From Terriglobia bacterium (GTDB taxonomy: Bacteria > Acidobacteriota > Terriglobia > Terriglobales > Acidobacteriaceae): DNA of 64,000 nucleotides. Positions 33,430 to 42,472 of the stretch are shown in pieces. How positions within the stretch are numbered: the first letter of the stretch is position 1; each line of letters starts with the position of its first letter. The notes under the pieces were generated by a model, which had not been told where the DNA came from, ran no database searches, and saw only the letters and a list, made by a program, of their open reading frames with translations. A program made the translations under genes and the position numbers. The stretch covers positions 124,001-188,000 of the forward strand of contig JAIQFA010000001.1 of NCBI GenBank assembly GCA_020073525.1, given 5' to 3'.

Positions 33430-34995
33430 TCAGGGATGAAGAACGTAGTTCGAAGCAACGTCGCGGAACGCGGCTAGCTGTTTCGTTTTCGTGCTCTCGC
33501 CCCAGCCCAGTTCTGAAGCCATCAGGTCGGCGACGACGGGCGCCATTTCGAGGGCCGCGCGTGCATTCAGGAACAGTGCGCGTGTGCGCCTCGCCAGTAT
33601 GTCTTCCACGGTGCGGGCCATTTCGTGCCGCGCCGCCCAGATTACCTCTGCCTTCACGTAGGGCAGCGCCGCATGCAGCGGCTCTCCAAGCGCGGCGTCC
33701 GTCCCGATCAGTTTGCGAATCTCGTACGCGTCTGAACCATAGACCGCCAGCGATCCGAATTCTTTCGCGGTAACGTGGAAGCCATGGATATGTAAATGGT
33801 GCGTCACGCACGGCTTTTCCGGCAACTGCGCCAGCGTGGCCGCCTGGTCGACGCAATCCTCGGCCATGTGGCGGTAGGTCGTCCATTTTCCGCCGCAGAT
33901 GGTGACCAAACCGGAGCGATCGATGTTGATCAGGTGATCGCGCGAGAGTGCCGCCGTGCTGGCAACGCCGGTCGCGCGCACCAGCGGCCGGATGCCGGCG
34001 AATACGCTTAACACATCGTCGCGCGTGGGCGCTTTCGTCAGGTATTGCGCCGCAGTCGCCAGAATGAATTGGATTTCCTGTTCCATGGCGACAGGTTCGA
34101 GCGTTGCGGCTGCAATCGGCGTGTCGGTGGTGCCTACCAGCGTGTGGCCGTGCCAGGGAATCGCGAATAACACGCGGCCATCGCCGGTGTGCGGAACCAT
34201 GACCGCGCTTTCTCCCTGCAGAAAGGTCTTGTCGAAGACGAGGTGAATGCCCTGGCTGGGGACGATCAGCGGCGTGGCTCCCGGTTCGGCTTGGAGGCGA
34301 AGCAGGTCGCTGAAAGCGCCGGTGGCGTTGACCACAACTTTTGCAGCGGCACGAAATTCGTCGCCGGTTTCCACGTCGCGCGCGCTGACACCATCCACAA
34401 ATCCCTGCGCGTCCTTCGTCAGTCCTGTGACTTCAACATAGTTCAGCAAGGTGGCGCCCTGCTCGAATGCGGTGGCTACCATGTGGATGAGCAGACGGGC
34501 ATCGTCGAATTGTCCATCGTAGTAAACCGCGCCGCCGCGCAGGCCATCGGTCTTCAAGGTTGGCAAATGTTCGAGCGTCTCTTCTTTGGAGAGGATGCGC
34601 GACGTGCCAAATCCGTATTTGCCGGCCAGCAATTCGTAGAGCTTCAGGCCGAGGCCATAGAATGGAGCTTCCCACCAATCGTAGTTCGGCACGACGAACG
34701 CACGGTCGCGCACGATGTGCGGCGCGTTTTGCAGAAGCAGGCCGCGCTCCTTGAGCGCTTCCATGACTAGCCCGATGTTGCCCTGCTCCAGGTAGCGCAC
34801 GCCGCCGTGCGCCAGTTTCGTGCTGCGACTGGACGTGCCTTTGCCGAAATCGCTCTGCTCGAGCAGCAGCACATCGTAACCGCGCGTGGCCGCGTCGATC
34901 GCAACCCCCACGCCGGTAGCACCGCCGCCCACGACAATCATGTCCCAGGCTTTAGGATGGGCTTCGATGCTGCGCCACATGTTGGTTCGATTCAT
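33430..34995 (-). CDS. glpD: Glycerol-3-phosphate dehydrogenase (FAD, respiratory)
   Basis: A 521-residue FAD enzyme at the inner face of the membrane, oxidising glycerol-3-phosphate to dihydroxyacetone phosphate and passing electrons to quinone. The dinucleotide loop GGGATGVGVAIDAATRG is at about residues 23-39, followed by SSRSTKLAHGGVRYLEQGN, the family block; later LVGTTDTPIA and VTICGGKWTTYRHMAED are typical. The C-terminal cap domain is present. It lies 67 nt downstream of glpK on the same strand, and the two give a complete route from glycerol. Its 3' end faces hisA with only 37 nt between and no visible terminator. The ATG at 34995 has a weak ribosome binding site. Confidence 0.96.
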   Translation of the reverse strand: MNRTNMWRSIEAHPKAWDMIVVGGGATGVGVAIDAATRGYDVLLLEQSDFGKGTSSRSTKLAHGGVRYLEQGNIGLVMEALKERGLLLQNAPHIVRDRAFVVPNYDWWEAPFYGLGLKLYELLAGKYGFGTSRILSKEETLEHLPTLKTDGLRGGAVYYDGQFDDARLLIHMVATAFEQGATLLNYVEVTGLTKDAQGFVDGVSARDVETGDEFRAAAKVVVNATGAFSDLLRLQAEPGATPLIVPSQGIHLVFDKTFLQGESAVMVPHTGDGRVLFAIPWHGHTLVGTTDTPIAAATLEPVAMEQEIQFILATAAQYLTKAPTRDDVLSVFAGIRPLVRATGVASTAALSRDHLINIDRSGLVTICGGKWTTYRHMAEDCVDQAATLAQLPEKPCVTHHLHIHGFHVTAKEFGSLAVYGSDAYEIRKLIGTDAALGEPLHAALPYVKAEVIWAARHEMARTVEDILARRTRALFLNARAALEMAPVVADLMASELGWGESTKTKQLAAFRDVASNYVLHP

Positions 34996-35062
34996 AGTCG
35001 TTTGTCTCTGAGATCGTCGGTGGGAGACGCGGCAAGCCGCTTCTCTACAATTATTCCGTCGA

Positions 35063-36562
35063 TTATTCCACCCACCCGAATGAGCGCGTCACTGCCTTTT
35101 TCCAGAAGTGATAGAGCCGCTCGCGAGTCTCTTCATCCATCTTCGGCTCCCACCGCTGATCGACTGCCCAGTTCGCCACGAGGTCGTCGGTATCCTGGAA
35201 GAAGCCGACCGCGAGCCCGGCGGCGTAGGCAGCGCCTAAGGCAGTGGTCTCCTTCACCGTCGGGCGAACCACCGGTTTTGCCAGAATGTCGGCCTGGAAT
35301 TGCATCAGCAGATCGTTCATCACCATTCCGCCATCCGTGCGCAGAACGTCAAGCGTAATACCGGAATCTTTGGCCATGGTGTCCACGACCTCGCGTACTT
35401 GGAACGCAGTGGCCTCGAGCACGGCGCGGGCGATGTGGCCTTTGTTCACGTAGTGCGTCAAGCCAGCGATCACGCCGCGCGCGTCGCCCTTCCAATATGG
35501 CGCGTACAGGCCGGAGAAGGCGGGGACGAAGTAGACGCCGCCATTGTCATCTACGGTACGGGCGAGCGCCTCAATGTCGGAACTCTTCTCGATGATCCGG
35601 AGATTGTCGCGGAGCCATTGCACCAAGGCGCCGGTAATGGCGATGCTCCCTTCCAGCGCATAGCATGCCGGCTTTGGGCCGAACTTATACGCCACCGTGG
35701 TCAGCAGGCCGAAGTTCGAGAGCACAGCCTTCTCCCCGGTGTTCATCAGCATGAAGCTGCCGGTGCCGTACGTGTTTTTGGCTTCGCCAGGTTTGAAGCA
35801 GGTCTGGCCGACGAGGGCGGCTTGCTGATCGCCGAGATCGCCGGCGATCGCAACTCCGGCAACGGCTGGTAGTTTCGCGGTGCCGTAGACTTCGCTGCTC
35901 GAAACAATCTTAGGCAGCATCCGGATCGGAATGCCAAAATCATTCAGGACGTCCTGATCCCACTGCAACGCGTTGAGGTTCATCAGTTGAGTGCGGCTGG
36001 CATTGGTCACGTCGGTGACATGAACTCCACCATGCGGCCCGCCGGTGAGATGCCAGATCAGAAACGTGTCGATGTTGCCAAACAGCAGATTGCCCGCTTC
36101 GGCTTGCGCGCGGGCGCCCACAACTTCTTCGAGAATCCAGCGAATCTTGAGACCGCTGAAATAGGCAGCGAGGGGAAGCCCGGTTTGAGCACGATAGCGG
36201 TCCTGTCCGCCACGCGCAGCGAATTCGGCGACCGCTGGAGCAACGCGCGTGTCCTGCCAGACAATGGCGTTGCACACGGGCTTGCCACTGTTCTTATGCC
36301 AGACGACCGTGGTCTCGCGCTGGTTGGTGATTCCGATTGCAGCCAGATCTTCCGGCCGCAGTCCGCGTGCTTCCATGGCTTCCTGGATGACATCTTGCGT
36401 GCAGCGCCAGATCTCTTCGGGATCGTGTTCGACCCACCCCGGCTTGGGATAGATCTGCTCGTGCTCTTTTTGAGCGGCGCTCACGATGCGTCCGGAACGA
36501 TCGAACACGATGAAGCGCGAGCTGGTCGTTCCCTGATCAATGGCGCCAATGTAGCTTGCCAT
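35063..36562 (-). CDS. glpK: Glycerol kinase
   Basis: A 499-residue FGGY-family kinase that phosphorylates glycerol with ATP in the cytoplasm. The N-terminal [17 protein letters not shown], the substrate region [19 protein letters not shown], the family signature block around [19 protein letters not shown]-like positions (about 240) and the late [19 protein letters not shown] and [16 protein letters not shown] blocks are clear. No glycerol facilitator or GlpR-type repressor is next to it. An AAGGAGG stands about 10 nt before the ATG. It is the first gene of the glpK-glpD unit; the stretch upstream (36563-36952) is empty of genes and probably holds the promoter. Confidence 0.96.
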   Translation of the reverse strand: MASYIGAIDQGTTSSRFIVFDRSGRIVSAAQKEHEQIYPKPGWVEHDPEEIWRCTQDVIQEAMEARGLRPEDLAAIGITNQRETTVVWHKNSGKPVCNAIVWQDTRVAPAVAEFAARGGQDRYRAQTGLPLAAYFSGLKIRWILEEVVGARAQAEAGNLLFGNIDTFLIWHLTGGPHGGVHVTDVTNASRTQLMNLNALQWDQDVLNDFGIPIRMLPKIVSSSEVYGTAKLPAVAGVAIAGDLGDQQAALVGQTCFKPGEAKNTYGTGSFMLMNTGEKAVLSNFGLLTTVAYKFGPKPACYALEGSIAITGALVQWLRDNLRIIEKSSDIEALARTVDDNGGVYFVPAFSGLYAPYWKGDARGVIAGLTHYVNKGHIARAVLEATAFQVREVVDTMAKDSGITLDVLRTDGGMVMNDLLMQFQADILAKPVVRPTVKETTALGAAYAAGLAVGFFQDTDDLVANWAVDQRWEPKMDEETRERLYHFWKKAVTRSFGWVE

Positions 36563-36952
36563 CGTTGGCCGTCCTCCTTGTAGGCAGCGGTTTGCCCTTA
36601 GCGGCTGTCATTGTGTGCGGCCTCTGGATATTAGCCCTTTGCGCGGGATTGCGAGATCGGCGACGCAAAACGAGGCGAGCCGGACTCAGAAGCTTGGCTA
36701 TCTGTTCGGGTCCCAAAGGGCTGTTCCGGCGCCCGGAACCCGTTATCACAGTTGGTAATGAACGGTAAGTTAGCAGGATTGCAGGAGTTAGTCACCACGG
36801 TAGATCCTAAGTTCTTTCCGTAATACTCAGGGGGATTCTCCTGTAACCCCAGATAGCACAAAGGTGGCCTGCAGCCGGAAACGGATTTGTGGCATCTTAC
36901 ACAATATTGATGGGGGTTTGCGGCTCCAGCAGACCGGGAACGTGGGGTTCCT
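36563..36952. other. Gene-free 390-bp interval
   Basis: The interval separates divergent glpK (left) and the patatin gene (right) and should contain both promoters, but no near-consensus -35/-10 pair stands out. A hairpin GTTCCGG/CCGGAAC with a 3-nt loop is at 36723-36739. Open frames here look like chance: one plus-strand frame has a hydrophobic start but only a TTG and no ribosome binding site. Confidence 0.5.
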
Positions 36953-37873
36953 ATGAAGCATCTGGGCAAGGTTATCCGTTCCGTGCAAGCCTTCGGCCGC
37001 GAACTGTCCCGCCGGTCGAGTGCGACCGAAGCGCAGCGCATGCCCGCAATTGGTCTCGCCTTGGGTGGAGGCTTTGCTCGCGGCATCGCGCACATCGGCG
37101 TTCTCAAAGTCCTCGAAGAAGAAGGCATTCCGGTTCGTATGGTCGCGGGCACGAGCGTGGGCGCGCTCATGGGAGCCGCGTATTGCAGCGGGCTCACGGT
37201 AGCGGAACTGGAAGAACTTGCCCACAGAGTCCGCTTCACCACCTTCGCGCGCTGGACGCTCTCCCGCTATGGCTTTGCCACCAACGATCGCATGGTTGCG
37301 TTTCTGACCCGTACTTTAAAGGTGCAGAAATTTGAAGAGTTGCGTATCCCTCTCGGGGTAACTGCAACCGACTTCAATACTGGCGAAGGAGCGGTCTTCT
37401 CCTCAGGTTCGATCATCGACCCGGTGCGGGCGAGTTGCGCGTATCCGGGAATGTTCTTGCCGGTCGAAATCGGTGGACGCTGGCTCGTGGATGGCATGCT
37501 CTCGCATCCCGTGCCGACGCAGCCCTTGCGCAAGATGGGCGCGGAGCGCGTGCTGGCCGTACACCTGAAAGGGCAGTGGTCGAAGACGACCGCGCCCCGG
37601 CATCTTTTCGATGTAATCGGCCAGTCCTTCGCCATTGCGCAGGACATGATGAGTTCCGTCTGGAGAAGCGCGGCCGACATCGTGATTGAGCCGGATGTTG
37701 CGGGCTTTGATTATGACGATTTCAAACGCGCTGACGAATTGGTTTGCGTAGGCGAAGTAGCGATGCGCCGCGCGCTGCCGGAAGTGCGCAAGTGGCTGCA
37801 GGTTCCTGCGGAGACTTTGCCGGTGAAGGCCCCTGTTTTGAGTGTCAGGCCAGCGCCCATGCCAGCGGACTGA
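36953..37873 (+). CDS. Patatin-like phospholipase (RssA/YlbK-like)
   Basis: A 306-residue Ser-Asp dyad hydrolase. The oxyanion glycines LGGGFARGIAHIG are at residues 37-49, the nucleophile is Ser68 in AGTSVGALMG and the catalytic Asp is Asp180 in RWLVDGMLSHPVP. The size and blocks fit the bacterial patatin subfamily that includes RssA and YchK, which probably act on phospholipids or acyl groups; the substrate is unknown. The first ~28 residues (basic, MKHLGKVIRSVQAFGRELSR) lie before the core and show no signal peptide, so a cytoplasmic or membrane-edge location is likely. The start has no strong ribosome binding site; a Met at residue 30 is the alternative. Transcribed away from glpK. Confidence 0.88.
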   Translation: MKHLGKVIRSVQAFGRELSRRSSATEAQRMPAIGLALGGGFARGIAHIGVLKVLEEEGIPVRMVAGTSVGALMGAAYCSGLTVAELEELAHRVRFTTFARWTLSRYGFATNDRMVAFLTRTLKVQKFEELRIPLGVTATDFNTGEGAVFSSGSIIDPVRASCAYPGMFLPVEIGGRWLVDGMLSHPVPTQPLRKMGAERVLAVHLKGQWSKTTAPRHLFDVIGQSFAIAQDMMSSVWRSAADIVIEPDVAGFDYDDFKRADELVCVGEVAMRRALPEVRKWLQVPAETLPVKAPVLSVRPAPMPAD

Positions 37874-37950
37874 AACCGCAGAGCGACGCAGAATAGTTCT
37901 TCCGCCGAAATTCATAAAAGATCGGATAGTTTCAGGGAAACCTCCGCGGC

Positions 37951-39657
37951 TCAAGTGCGCCGGGCGATGCGCGCCATCCGAGGAACAAGAATCAGAGCCA
38001 CCGCATAGAGGAAGATCGACACGGCGGTGGATGCGGGGTGGCCGTGTTGCAAGTCTTCGAACAACAACTTCGCTGTCACCAAAGCCAGCGCGCCATAGGC
38101 AATCCAAACAAGTTCGGCCCGCTGCCAGCGGGACCCGCTGAAGGCCAGCGCGAGTGCGACTCCGCAGGTGATCAGTGTGCGGATCACGGCCACTTGCGAC
38201 GCGCCCGGAGTCATGCCAATTGCGGCCAGCCACACCAGGACAGAAACCAGGAATGTGATCATCGCGGCCACGGCCAGGATCGCTGAAAGCAGTTGCAGGA
38301 ACCGTTGGTTCCACCGTTTTGCGCGAAAGCGGCCACCGACCGCGTAGCACGCCACTGCCGAGGCGGCGACGATCCAAACAATCCATCCGGGCGCCGCTGG
38401 GAAGGTGCCCGCTAGCGCGCGCCCGGCATAGTCCAACAGGCCAGATGCGTACGCAGCCGCAGCCAGATATGCCAGGCCGTGGAATTCCAGCGTCAGGCGA
38501 GATCCCCGCACGCCGAGGAGCGTCGCCATGATCGCCGCCATGCTCAAGCACAACGCGAGCAGCAACGCCGGGAGACAAAGAGAGCTGCCCACCAGGAGAA
38601 GAGCCATGCTCCAAGTGGCATACACGTGGAAGGTACGCTGGTCGGGGAAGCGCTCGGGGAAGCGGTCGAAGTAGGCATAGGCGGCCGCGTAACACGCCGC
38701 CGAGAGGAGCAAACAGAACGCCCCTAACAGCAACGCGCCGGCGCTTGCTCCAAAATGTAGGATGCTAAAGGCAGCCAGCAAGAACGCAATGACGGTCTGC
38801 CCGATTTCGAAGACGCTGATTTTCTGGCGAAGGCGGGTCGTCCGAAGAACGGTGCTTACTCCATAAACGAGAAGCAGCGTGCACCCGAGCGCCAGCAGCA
38901 ACGGCGCTGCGACGTTCTTATACTCCGGAGGAAGACCTTCCGGGCGGGAATAGAGGTAGAGCAGAATCCAGATGGCAAGGTCCACTGCGACGGCAATCAG
39001 CGGTCGGAGGCCCAGCCAGCGGTTGCGATACGCCGTCACTTCGCTGGCCACCGCCATGAGTAGGAGCGCCAAGATGAAAGGCACTAGATCGCGTGTCGCA
39101 ATCAGCAACGCCAGAGTGGTTAGGACCGCGGCGACACTGGCGACCCAGACCACCGGCACCAGACTGCGCTTCCAGGCCAAGGCGTACGCGGTGACCACGA
39201 ACATACCGAGGACCCCGGCGGTCGCCATGGTTGGCAAGACTTCGAATCGCAGCGTCAGCTCCCAGAGCATGGGAGCGAGAATCAAGGCCGAGGTGGCGGC
39301 ATAAACAGTGCTGGCAAAGCGCGCTTCGGCGGGAACTCGCGCTGCCCAAACGAGCCACATCGCAGCATAGGCAAGTGCCAGCACCACGACTGCCAACTTC
39401 GGAAATGAACCCGATTCGGCCACGGCCCGGAGCAAATAGGCACCGGCGATTCCGAGCATGGCCTTGCCCAGTACCGGGAACACGCCGCCGTCTTGCGCGA
39501 ACGGGAGCGTTTCGGAGATCGGCGCCTGTACGACGGGACTGACTGGCTCGGCGGGAGCGGATACGGCTGTTTCGGATGAATGTTCGAGGACGCAGACACG
39601 GCGTTCCAGGGTTTCAATGCGGGCGGTGAGCCGTGCTAAAGCGTCGAGATCGTCCAT
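37951..39657 (-). CDS. DUF2339-type polytopic membrane protein
   Basis: A 568-residue inner-membrane protein of unknown function. A coiled-coil N-terminus (LARLTARIETLERRVCVLE, residues ~5-25) and a Pro/Ala linker precede some fifteen or more hydrophobic segments, starting at VFPVLGKAMLGIAGAYLLRA; this is the DUF2339 architecture, with the first segment carrying the G-K-x-L-x-x-x-G pattern. The start ATG at 39657 has GGAG 4 nt upstream; the frame extends 9 codons further but without support. It is convergent with the patatin gene, with 77 nt between the two stops. Nothing in the context points to a role. Confidence 0.8.
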   Translation of the reverse strand: MDDLDALARLTARIETLERRVCVLEHSSETAVSAPAEPVSPVVQAPISETLPFAQDGGVFPVLGKAMLGIAGAYLLRAVAESGSFPKLAVVVLALAYAAMWLVWAARVPAEARFASTVYAATSALILAPMLWELTLRFEVLPTMATAGVLGMFVVTAYALAWKRSLVPVVWVASVAAVLTTLALLIATRDLVPFILALLLMAVASEVTAYRNRWLGLRPLIAVAVDLAIWILLYLYSRPEGLPPEYKNVAAPLLLALGCTLLLVYGVSTVLRTTRLRQKISVFEIGQTVIAFLLAAFSILHFGASAGALLLGAFCLLLSAACYAAAYAYFDRFPERFPDQRTFHVYATWSMALLLVGSSLCLPALLLALCLSMAAIMATLLGVRGSRLTLEFHGLAYLAAAAYASGLLDYAGRALAGTFPAAPGWIVWIVAASAVACYAVGGRFRAKRWNQRFLQLLSAILAVAAMITFLVSVLVWLAAIGMTPGASQVAVIRTLITCGVALALAFSGSRWQRAELVWIAYGALALVTAKLLFEDLQHGHPASTAVSIFLYAVALILVPRMARIARRT

Positions 39658-39739
39658 AATCTCCACTCGCTTTGAGGCTGGCAACGAATCGACTAACTTA
39701 GTCGGCTGCGGGAAAAACTATTTTGCAGCCTGACCTCAG

Positions 39740-39792
39740 CGGCTAAAGCCGGTCTTGAAAATGAGTCAGCGATCGCAGCGCTGAAGCGCTGC
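39740..39792. repeat. Twin-hairpin repeat
   Basis: Two hairpins in tandem: CGGCT/AGCCG with loop aa (39740-39751) and GCAGCGCT/AGCGCTGC with loop ga (39775-39792), separated by a TTGAAAATGAGTCAGCG spacer. The order (a CTAAAG hairpin and a CTGAAG hairpin with an AT-rich spacer) is the same, inverted, at 49058-49112. To its right, 39794-39846, lie three degenerate 15-bp units of the AAATTCAACATCCCG type. Confidence 0.65.
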
Positions 39793-39862
39793 GCCACCCA
39801 AAATCCAACATCCCACAATTCAACCTCCCGAAATTCAACATCGGGCTTTTCCGTATCCTCGG

Positions 39863-41050
39863 TTAGCGCACGGGTACGGTTTCCGGGATCGCGCCCGAAT
39901 TCTTCTCGGGCCAGGGAGGTAGCAGCTTCACTAGCACCCACAGAATGACCAATGGCATAACGGTGAGCACCACGGCCACCAGCAGGCCTTCGCGCGTGAC
40001 CAAGCCCATCTTGTACGTGGTGTATCCCAGGAAACTCTTGGAAAACAACTGGCCGCCGATCACGACGTTCCAGCGCATGGCAAAGATTCCGATCAGAGTC
40101 AGGCATCCGGCCAGCGCGTAAATGCGCTTGCGGGTCATTTCGCCGAGTCTCAACACCTGGGTCAAGGCCAGAAGCGCAATGGGAGTAACCGTGCCCAGCA
40201 CAATCTGGACCACGATATGCGACATGTACAGCTTGGTGTGAACCATGAAATCCAGGCTGCGGAAGCTTTCATCGGACTCGTAGATGCGGTGAATCAGATC
40301 GAGCATCTCCAGGCTGAAGTCGATGATGAAGATATAGAACAGGTAGCGCGCCACGGTGTCGACGCAGCGCATGTCGATCGTCTGTTTGCGGGCCCAAGTC
40401 AACAGCATGTAAAGGAGCATCACGGCGGCAATCCCTGAGACCATGGCCGAGAAGATGAATACCACCGGCATGAGCGGCGTGGACCACCACGGGTTTGCCT
40501 TGATCGAGCCAAAGATAAATCCAACGTAACCGTGCAGGAGAAACGCGGAGGGAATGCCGATGAGAGTAATGATCCAGCCGATTCGGTCATCAACTTCGAG
40601 CGCATGCGCACTGATGTTGCTCGAACCCAGTGTCATCATCCGGTAAATCAAGCGCTTCCATCCCGTCGTGGATTGCGACAGCACGACGATGTCGCGCCGG
40701 TAGTCGAGCCAGATTTCGAACACCAGGACGGCCATCAGGTACCACAAGTACACAAACCCGAACATAGCCATCGCGGACGTTTTGTGCGGCGTCAGGTACA
40801 TCTCGTACGACCGTTCCGGGTGTCCCAGATGGAGTTGCAGGGGAAGCGGCGCGACCAACAGGAAAGCCAACGCAGTTAACAGCGCCAGCCGGTAGGTGGG
40901 CTTCACCTCCTGCACCTGAAAAACTCGCTCCAGCGACGCCAGAATGAATGCGCCGGCCACGAGCCCCGTGAGAAAGGGGTAGAGCACGATCAGTACGCTC
41001 CACTGAAGCTCTACTTCGTTCGGATACATGAAGCCTTCAACGCCAGACAT
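39863..41050 (-). CDS. NrfD/PsrC-type quinone-interacting membrane subunit
   Basis: A 395-residue membrane protein with eight to ten transmembrane segments. PFLTGLVAGAFILASLERVF, followed by APLPLQLHLGHPER and an aromatic-rich FGFVYLWYL helix, identifies the NrfD/PsrC family, which exchanges electrons between menaquinone/ubiquinone and an iron-sulfur partner. The partner is encoded 32 nt upstream, preceded by a tetrahaem cytochrome gene. The start is taken at 41050 (AAGGAG 13 nt upstream); a Met at 41029 is an alternative. No catalytic (molybdopterin or haem) subunit gene follows, so the module may serve as a generic quinol:cytochrome electron shuttle. Confidence 0.9.
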   Translation of the reverse strand: MSGVEGFMYPNEVELQWSVLIVLYPFLTGLVAGAFILASLERVFQVQEVKPTYRLALLTALAFLLVAPLPLQLHLGHPERSYEMYLTPHKTSAMAMFGFVYLWYLMAVLVFEIWLDYRRDIVVLSQSTTGWKRLIYRMMTLGSSNISAHALEVDDRIGWIITLIGIPSAFLLHGYVGFIFGSIKANPWWSTPLMPVVFIFSAMVSGIAAVMLLYMLLTWARKQTIDMRCVDTVARYLFYIFIIDFSLEMLDLIHRIYESDESFRSLDFMVHTKLYMSHIVVQIVLGTVTPIALLALTQVLRLGEMTRKRIYALAGCLTLIGIFAMRWNVVIGGQLFSKSFLGYTTYKMGLVTREGLLVAVVLTVMPLVILWVLVKLLPPWPEKNSGAIPETVPVR

Positions 41051-41082
41051 AAACGGTCACAGTCTCCTTATCGCACCGAGCC

Positions 41083-41814
41083 TTATCGCACCGAACCATC
41101 CAGGTTGCTGTAAAAGACCTTGGCATGGGTCGCCATGTTGGGTTTCAAGACCTGAACGTTGTGGGTCTTCAGGAATTCATGAATCGGGTCGCTGGGGTTC
41201 TTCAAGTCCGCCAGTTGCCGCGCGCCGGTCGGACAACTTTCGCAACAAGCAGTGGTCAGGCCTTTTGTGATCCGGTGATAGCAGAGCGAGCATTTCTCGG
41301 CGACGTTTTTCTCAGGATGAATAAAACGGCACCCGTAAGGACAGGCCTGCACGCAGTAGCGGCAACCGAGGCAGTACTTCTGATCTACCAGCACCACGCC
41401 ATCGGGGCTGATAAAGGTCGCGCCCACTGGACAAACTTGCGTACAGGGGGAATCCGCGCAATGGTTGCAGAGCTTGGGCACGAAGAAGTTCTTTCCGCTT
41501 TCTTCCTTGGCCGGAGGAAATCCCTTCTTGCCGCCGTCGGGCGAGTCTACCTGGGGATTTTCAATGTCGTAGTCCGACACGTGGTAGCGTTCCACCCACG
41601 TGCGGAAGTAGCCGTCGGGCACGTCGTTCTCGACCTGGCAAGCACGGACGCAGTTCCCGCATCCGATGCATTTGGGCAGATCGATCAGCATGCCCCACCA
41701 GTGTTGGGACAACGTGTAATTGGGGGAGGCTTCGGGGGTCCCAGCCAGGACGTGTTTCCATGCGACCGCCGCCGCCGGCAACAGAAGGAGCATGTGGCGC
41801 CGGGTAATGCTCAT
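41083..41814 (-). CDS. Four-cluster ferredoxin subunit with Tat-like signal
   Basis: A 243-residue iron-sulfur protein of the DsrO/HybA/NrfC type. Sixteen cysteines in four groups bind four [4Fe-4S] clusters: CIGCGNCVRAC, CNHCADSPCTQVCP, CLGCRYCVQACP and CSLCYHRITKG...CCESCP. The N-terminus TRRHMLLLLPAAAVAWK resembles a twin-arginine signal, so it is probably exported. The frame extends to 42039, but the extra 75 residues overlap the cytochrome gene; the ATG at 41814 has GGAGGGAA upstream and overlaps that gene's stop (ATGA). It should carry electrons between the NrfD-type subunit and the cytochrome. Confidence 0.92.
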   Translation of the reverse strand: MSITRRHMLLLLPAAAVAWKHVLAGTPEASPNYTLSQHWWGMLIDLPKCIGCGNCVRACQVENDVPDGYFRTWVERYHVSDYDIENPQVDSPDGGKKGFPPAKEESGKNFFVPKLCNHCADSPCTQVCPVGATFISPDGVVLVDQKYCLGCRYCVQACPYGCRFIHPEKNVAEKCSLCYHRITKGLTTACCESCPTGARQLADLKNPSDPIHEFLKTHNVQVLKPNMATHAKVFYSNLDGSVR

Positions 41815-42296
41815 TTCTTCCCTCCGGTCGTCGGCTCGGCAGTGATGGCCGGACTGTGCGGCTGGTGGCAGGTGTCGCAGGCCAGCCCGGAAGAGTGGTC
41901 GGCGGAAGCAACTTGCGGAAATCCTTTCGGCTTGGCGATGTTGGCCTCGTGACATCGGACGCACAACACGGCGGTATCGAGCTTGGCGGGCTGGACCGAG
42001 CCCGGATCCTCGACATGCTTTGCCAATGGTCCATGGCACGCCTCGCAGTTTACGTGGACGTGCTTGCCGCTCTTCTTTTTCTCCAGGACATCCGCGTGGC
42101 AGTCTTCGCAGGCCTGGTGGCCGGCGAAGTTCACCGGACGAGCGGCGATCTCGGCGATGGCATTTCCACGGTAGTGTCCGTACTGGCCGAAACTCTTCGG
42201 CACGAGAAACGCACGGACCCCGAGAAACACCACGAAGCCGACGACGAAAACCGCGACTAACCGGAAGATATGTCCTGCATCTTTGAAGGCATTCAT
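41811..42296 (-). CDS. Tetrahaem c-type cytochrome, membrane anchored
   Basis: A 161-residue cytochrome with an N-terminal anchor (IFRLVAVFVVGFVVFLGVRA, residues ~10-29) and four CxxCH haem sites: CEDCH, CEACH, CVRCH and CDTCH, over residues ~65-145. Spare His residues (HVHVN, KHVED, HSSG, HSPAI) can be distal ligands, so bis-His haems are likely. It is the first gene of the cytochrome/ferredoxin/NrfD operon, with the ferredoxin start overlapping its stop. The start at 42296 is chosen because the upstream in-frame residues (Pro-rich) do not continue the anchor; the ribosome binding site is weak. Probable role: electron exit to or entry from periplasmic cytochromes. Confidence 0.88.
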   Translation of the reverse strand: MNAFKDAGHIFRLVAVFVVGFVVFLGVRAFLVPKSFGQYGHYRGNAIAEIAARPVNFAGHQACEDCHADVLEKKKSGKHVHVNCEACHGPLAKHVEDPGSVQPAKLDTAVLCVRCHEANIAKPKGFPQVASADHSSGLACDTCHQPHSPAITAEPTTGGKK

Positions 42297-42397
42297 AGTG
42301 CTGTTCTTTGTAGATACAGGATTGGGCGGGCAGATCGCTGTGCGCAGGGTCACGCGACCCCTGTGTCTATGTCACAGGTGGGAGTGATTTCAGACCA

Positions 42398-42433
42398 AGA
42401 AAAAGCCCGCCCGCGGTTTCGCCGCGAGCGGGC
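42398..42433 (-). terminator. Rho-independent terminator of the eleven-domain protein gene
   Basis: A 12-bp stem with one mismatch (42405-42416 and 42422-42433), loop of 5 nt, followed on the minus strand by TTTTTCTT (the complement of 42404-42397). It starts 40 nt after the minus-strand stop at 42473, in front of the cytochrome operon. Confidence 0.88.
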
Positions 42434-42472
42434 ATGAAGAGCCGACCTTCCAGCGTCGGCCAGGAACACCGG

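Noticed and set aside
36556-36768. 70-codon plus-strand frame with a hydrophobic start, between glpK and the patatin gene
   Set aside because: It begins with TTG inside the glpK start region, has no ribosome binding site, and its Arg-rich tail looks like random GC-rich sequence.
36631-37242. 203-codon minus-strand frame
   Set aside because: It is antisense to the start of the patatin gene; the protein is Ser/Pro/Arg-rich with no recognisable domain.
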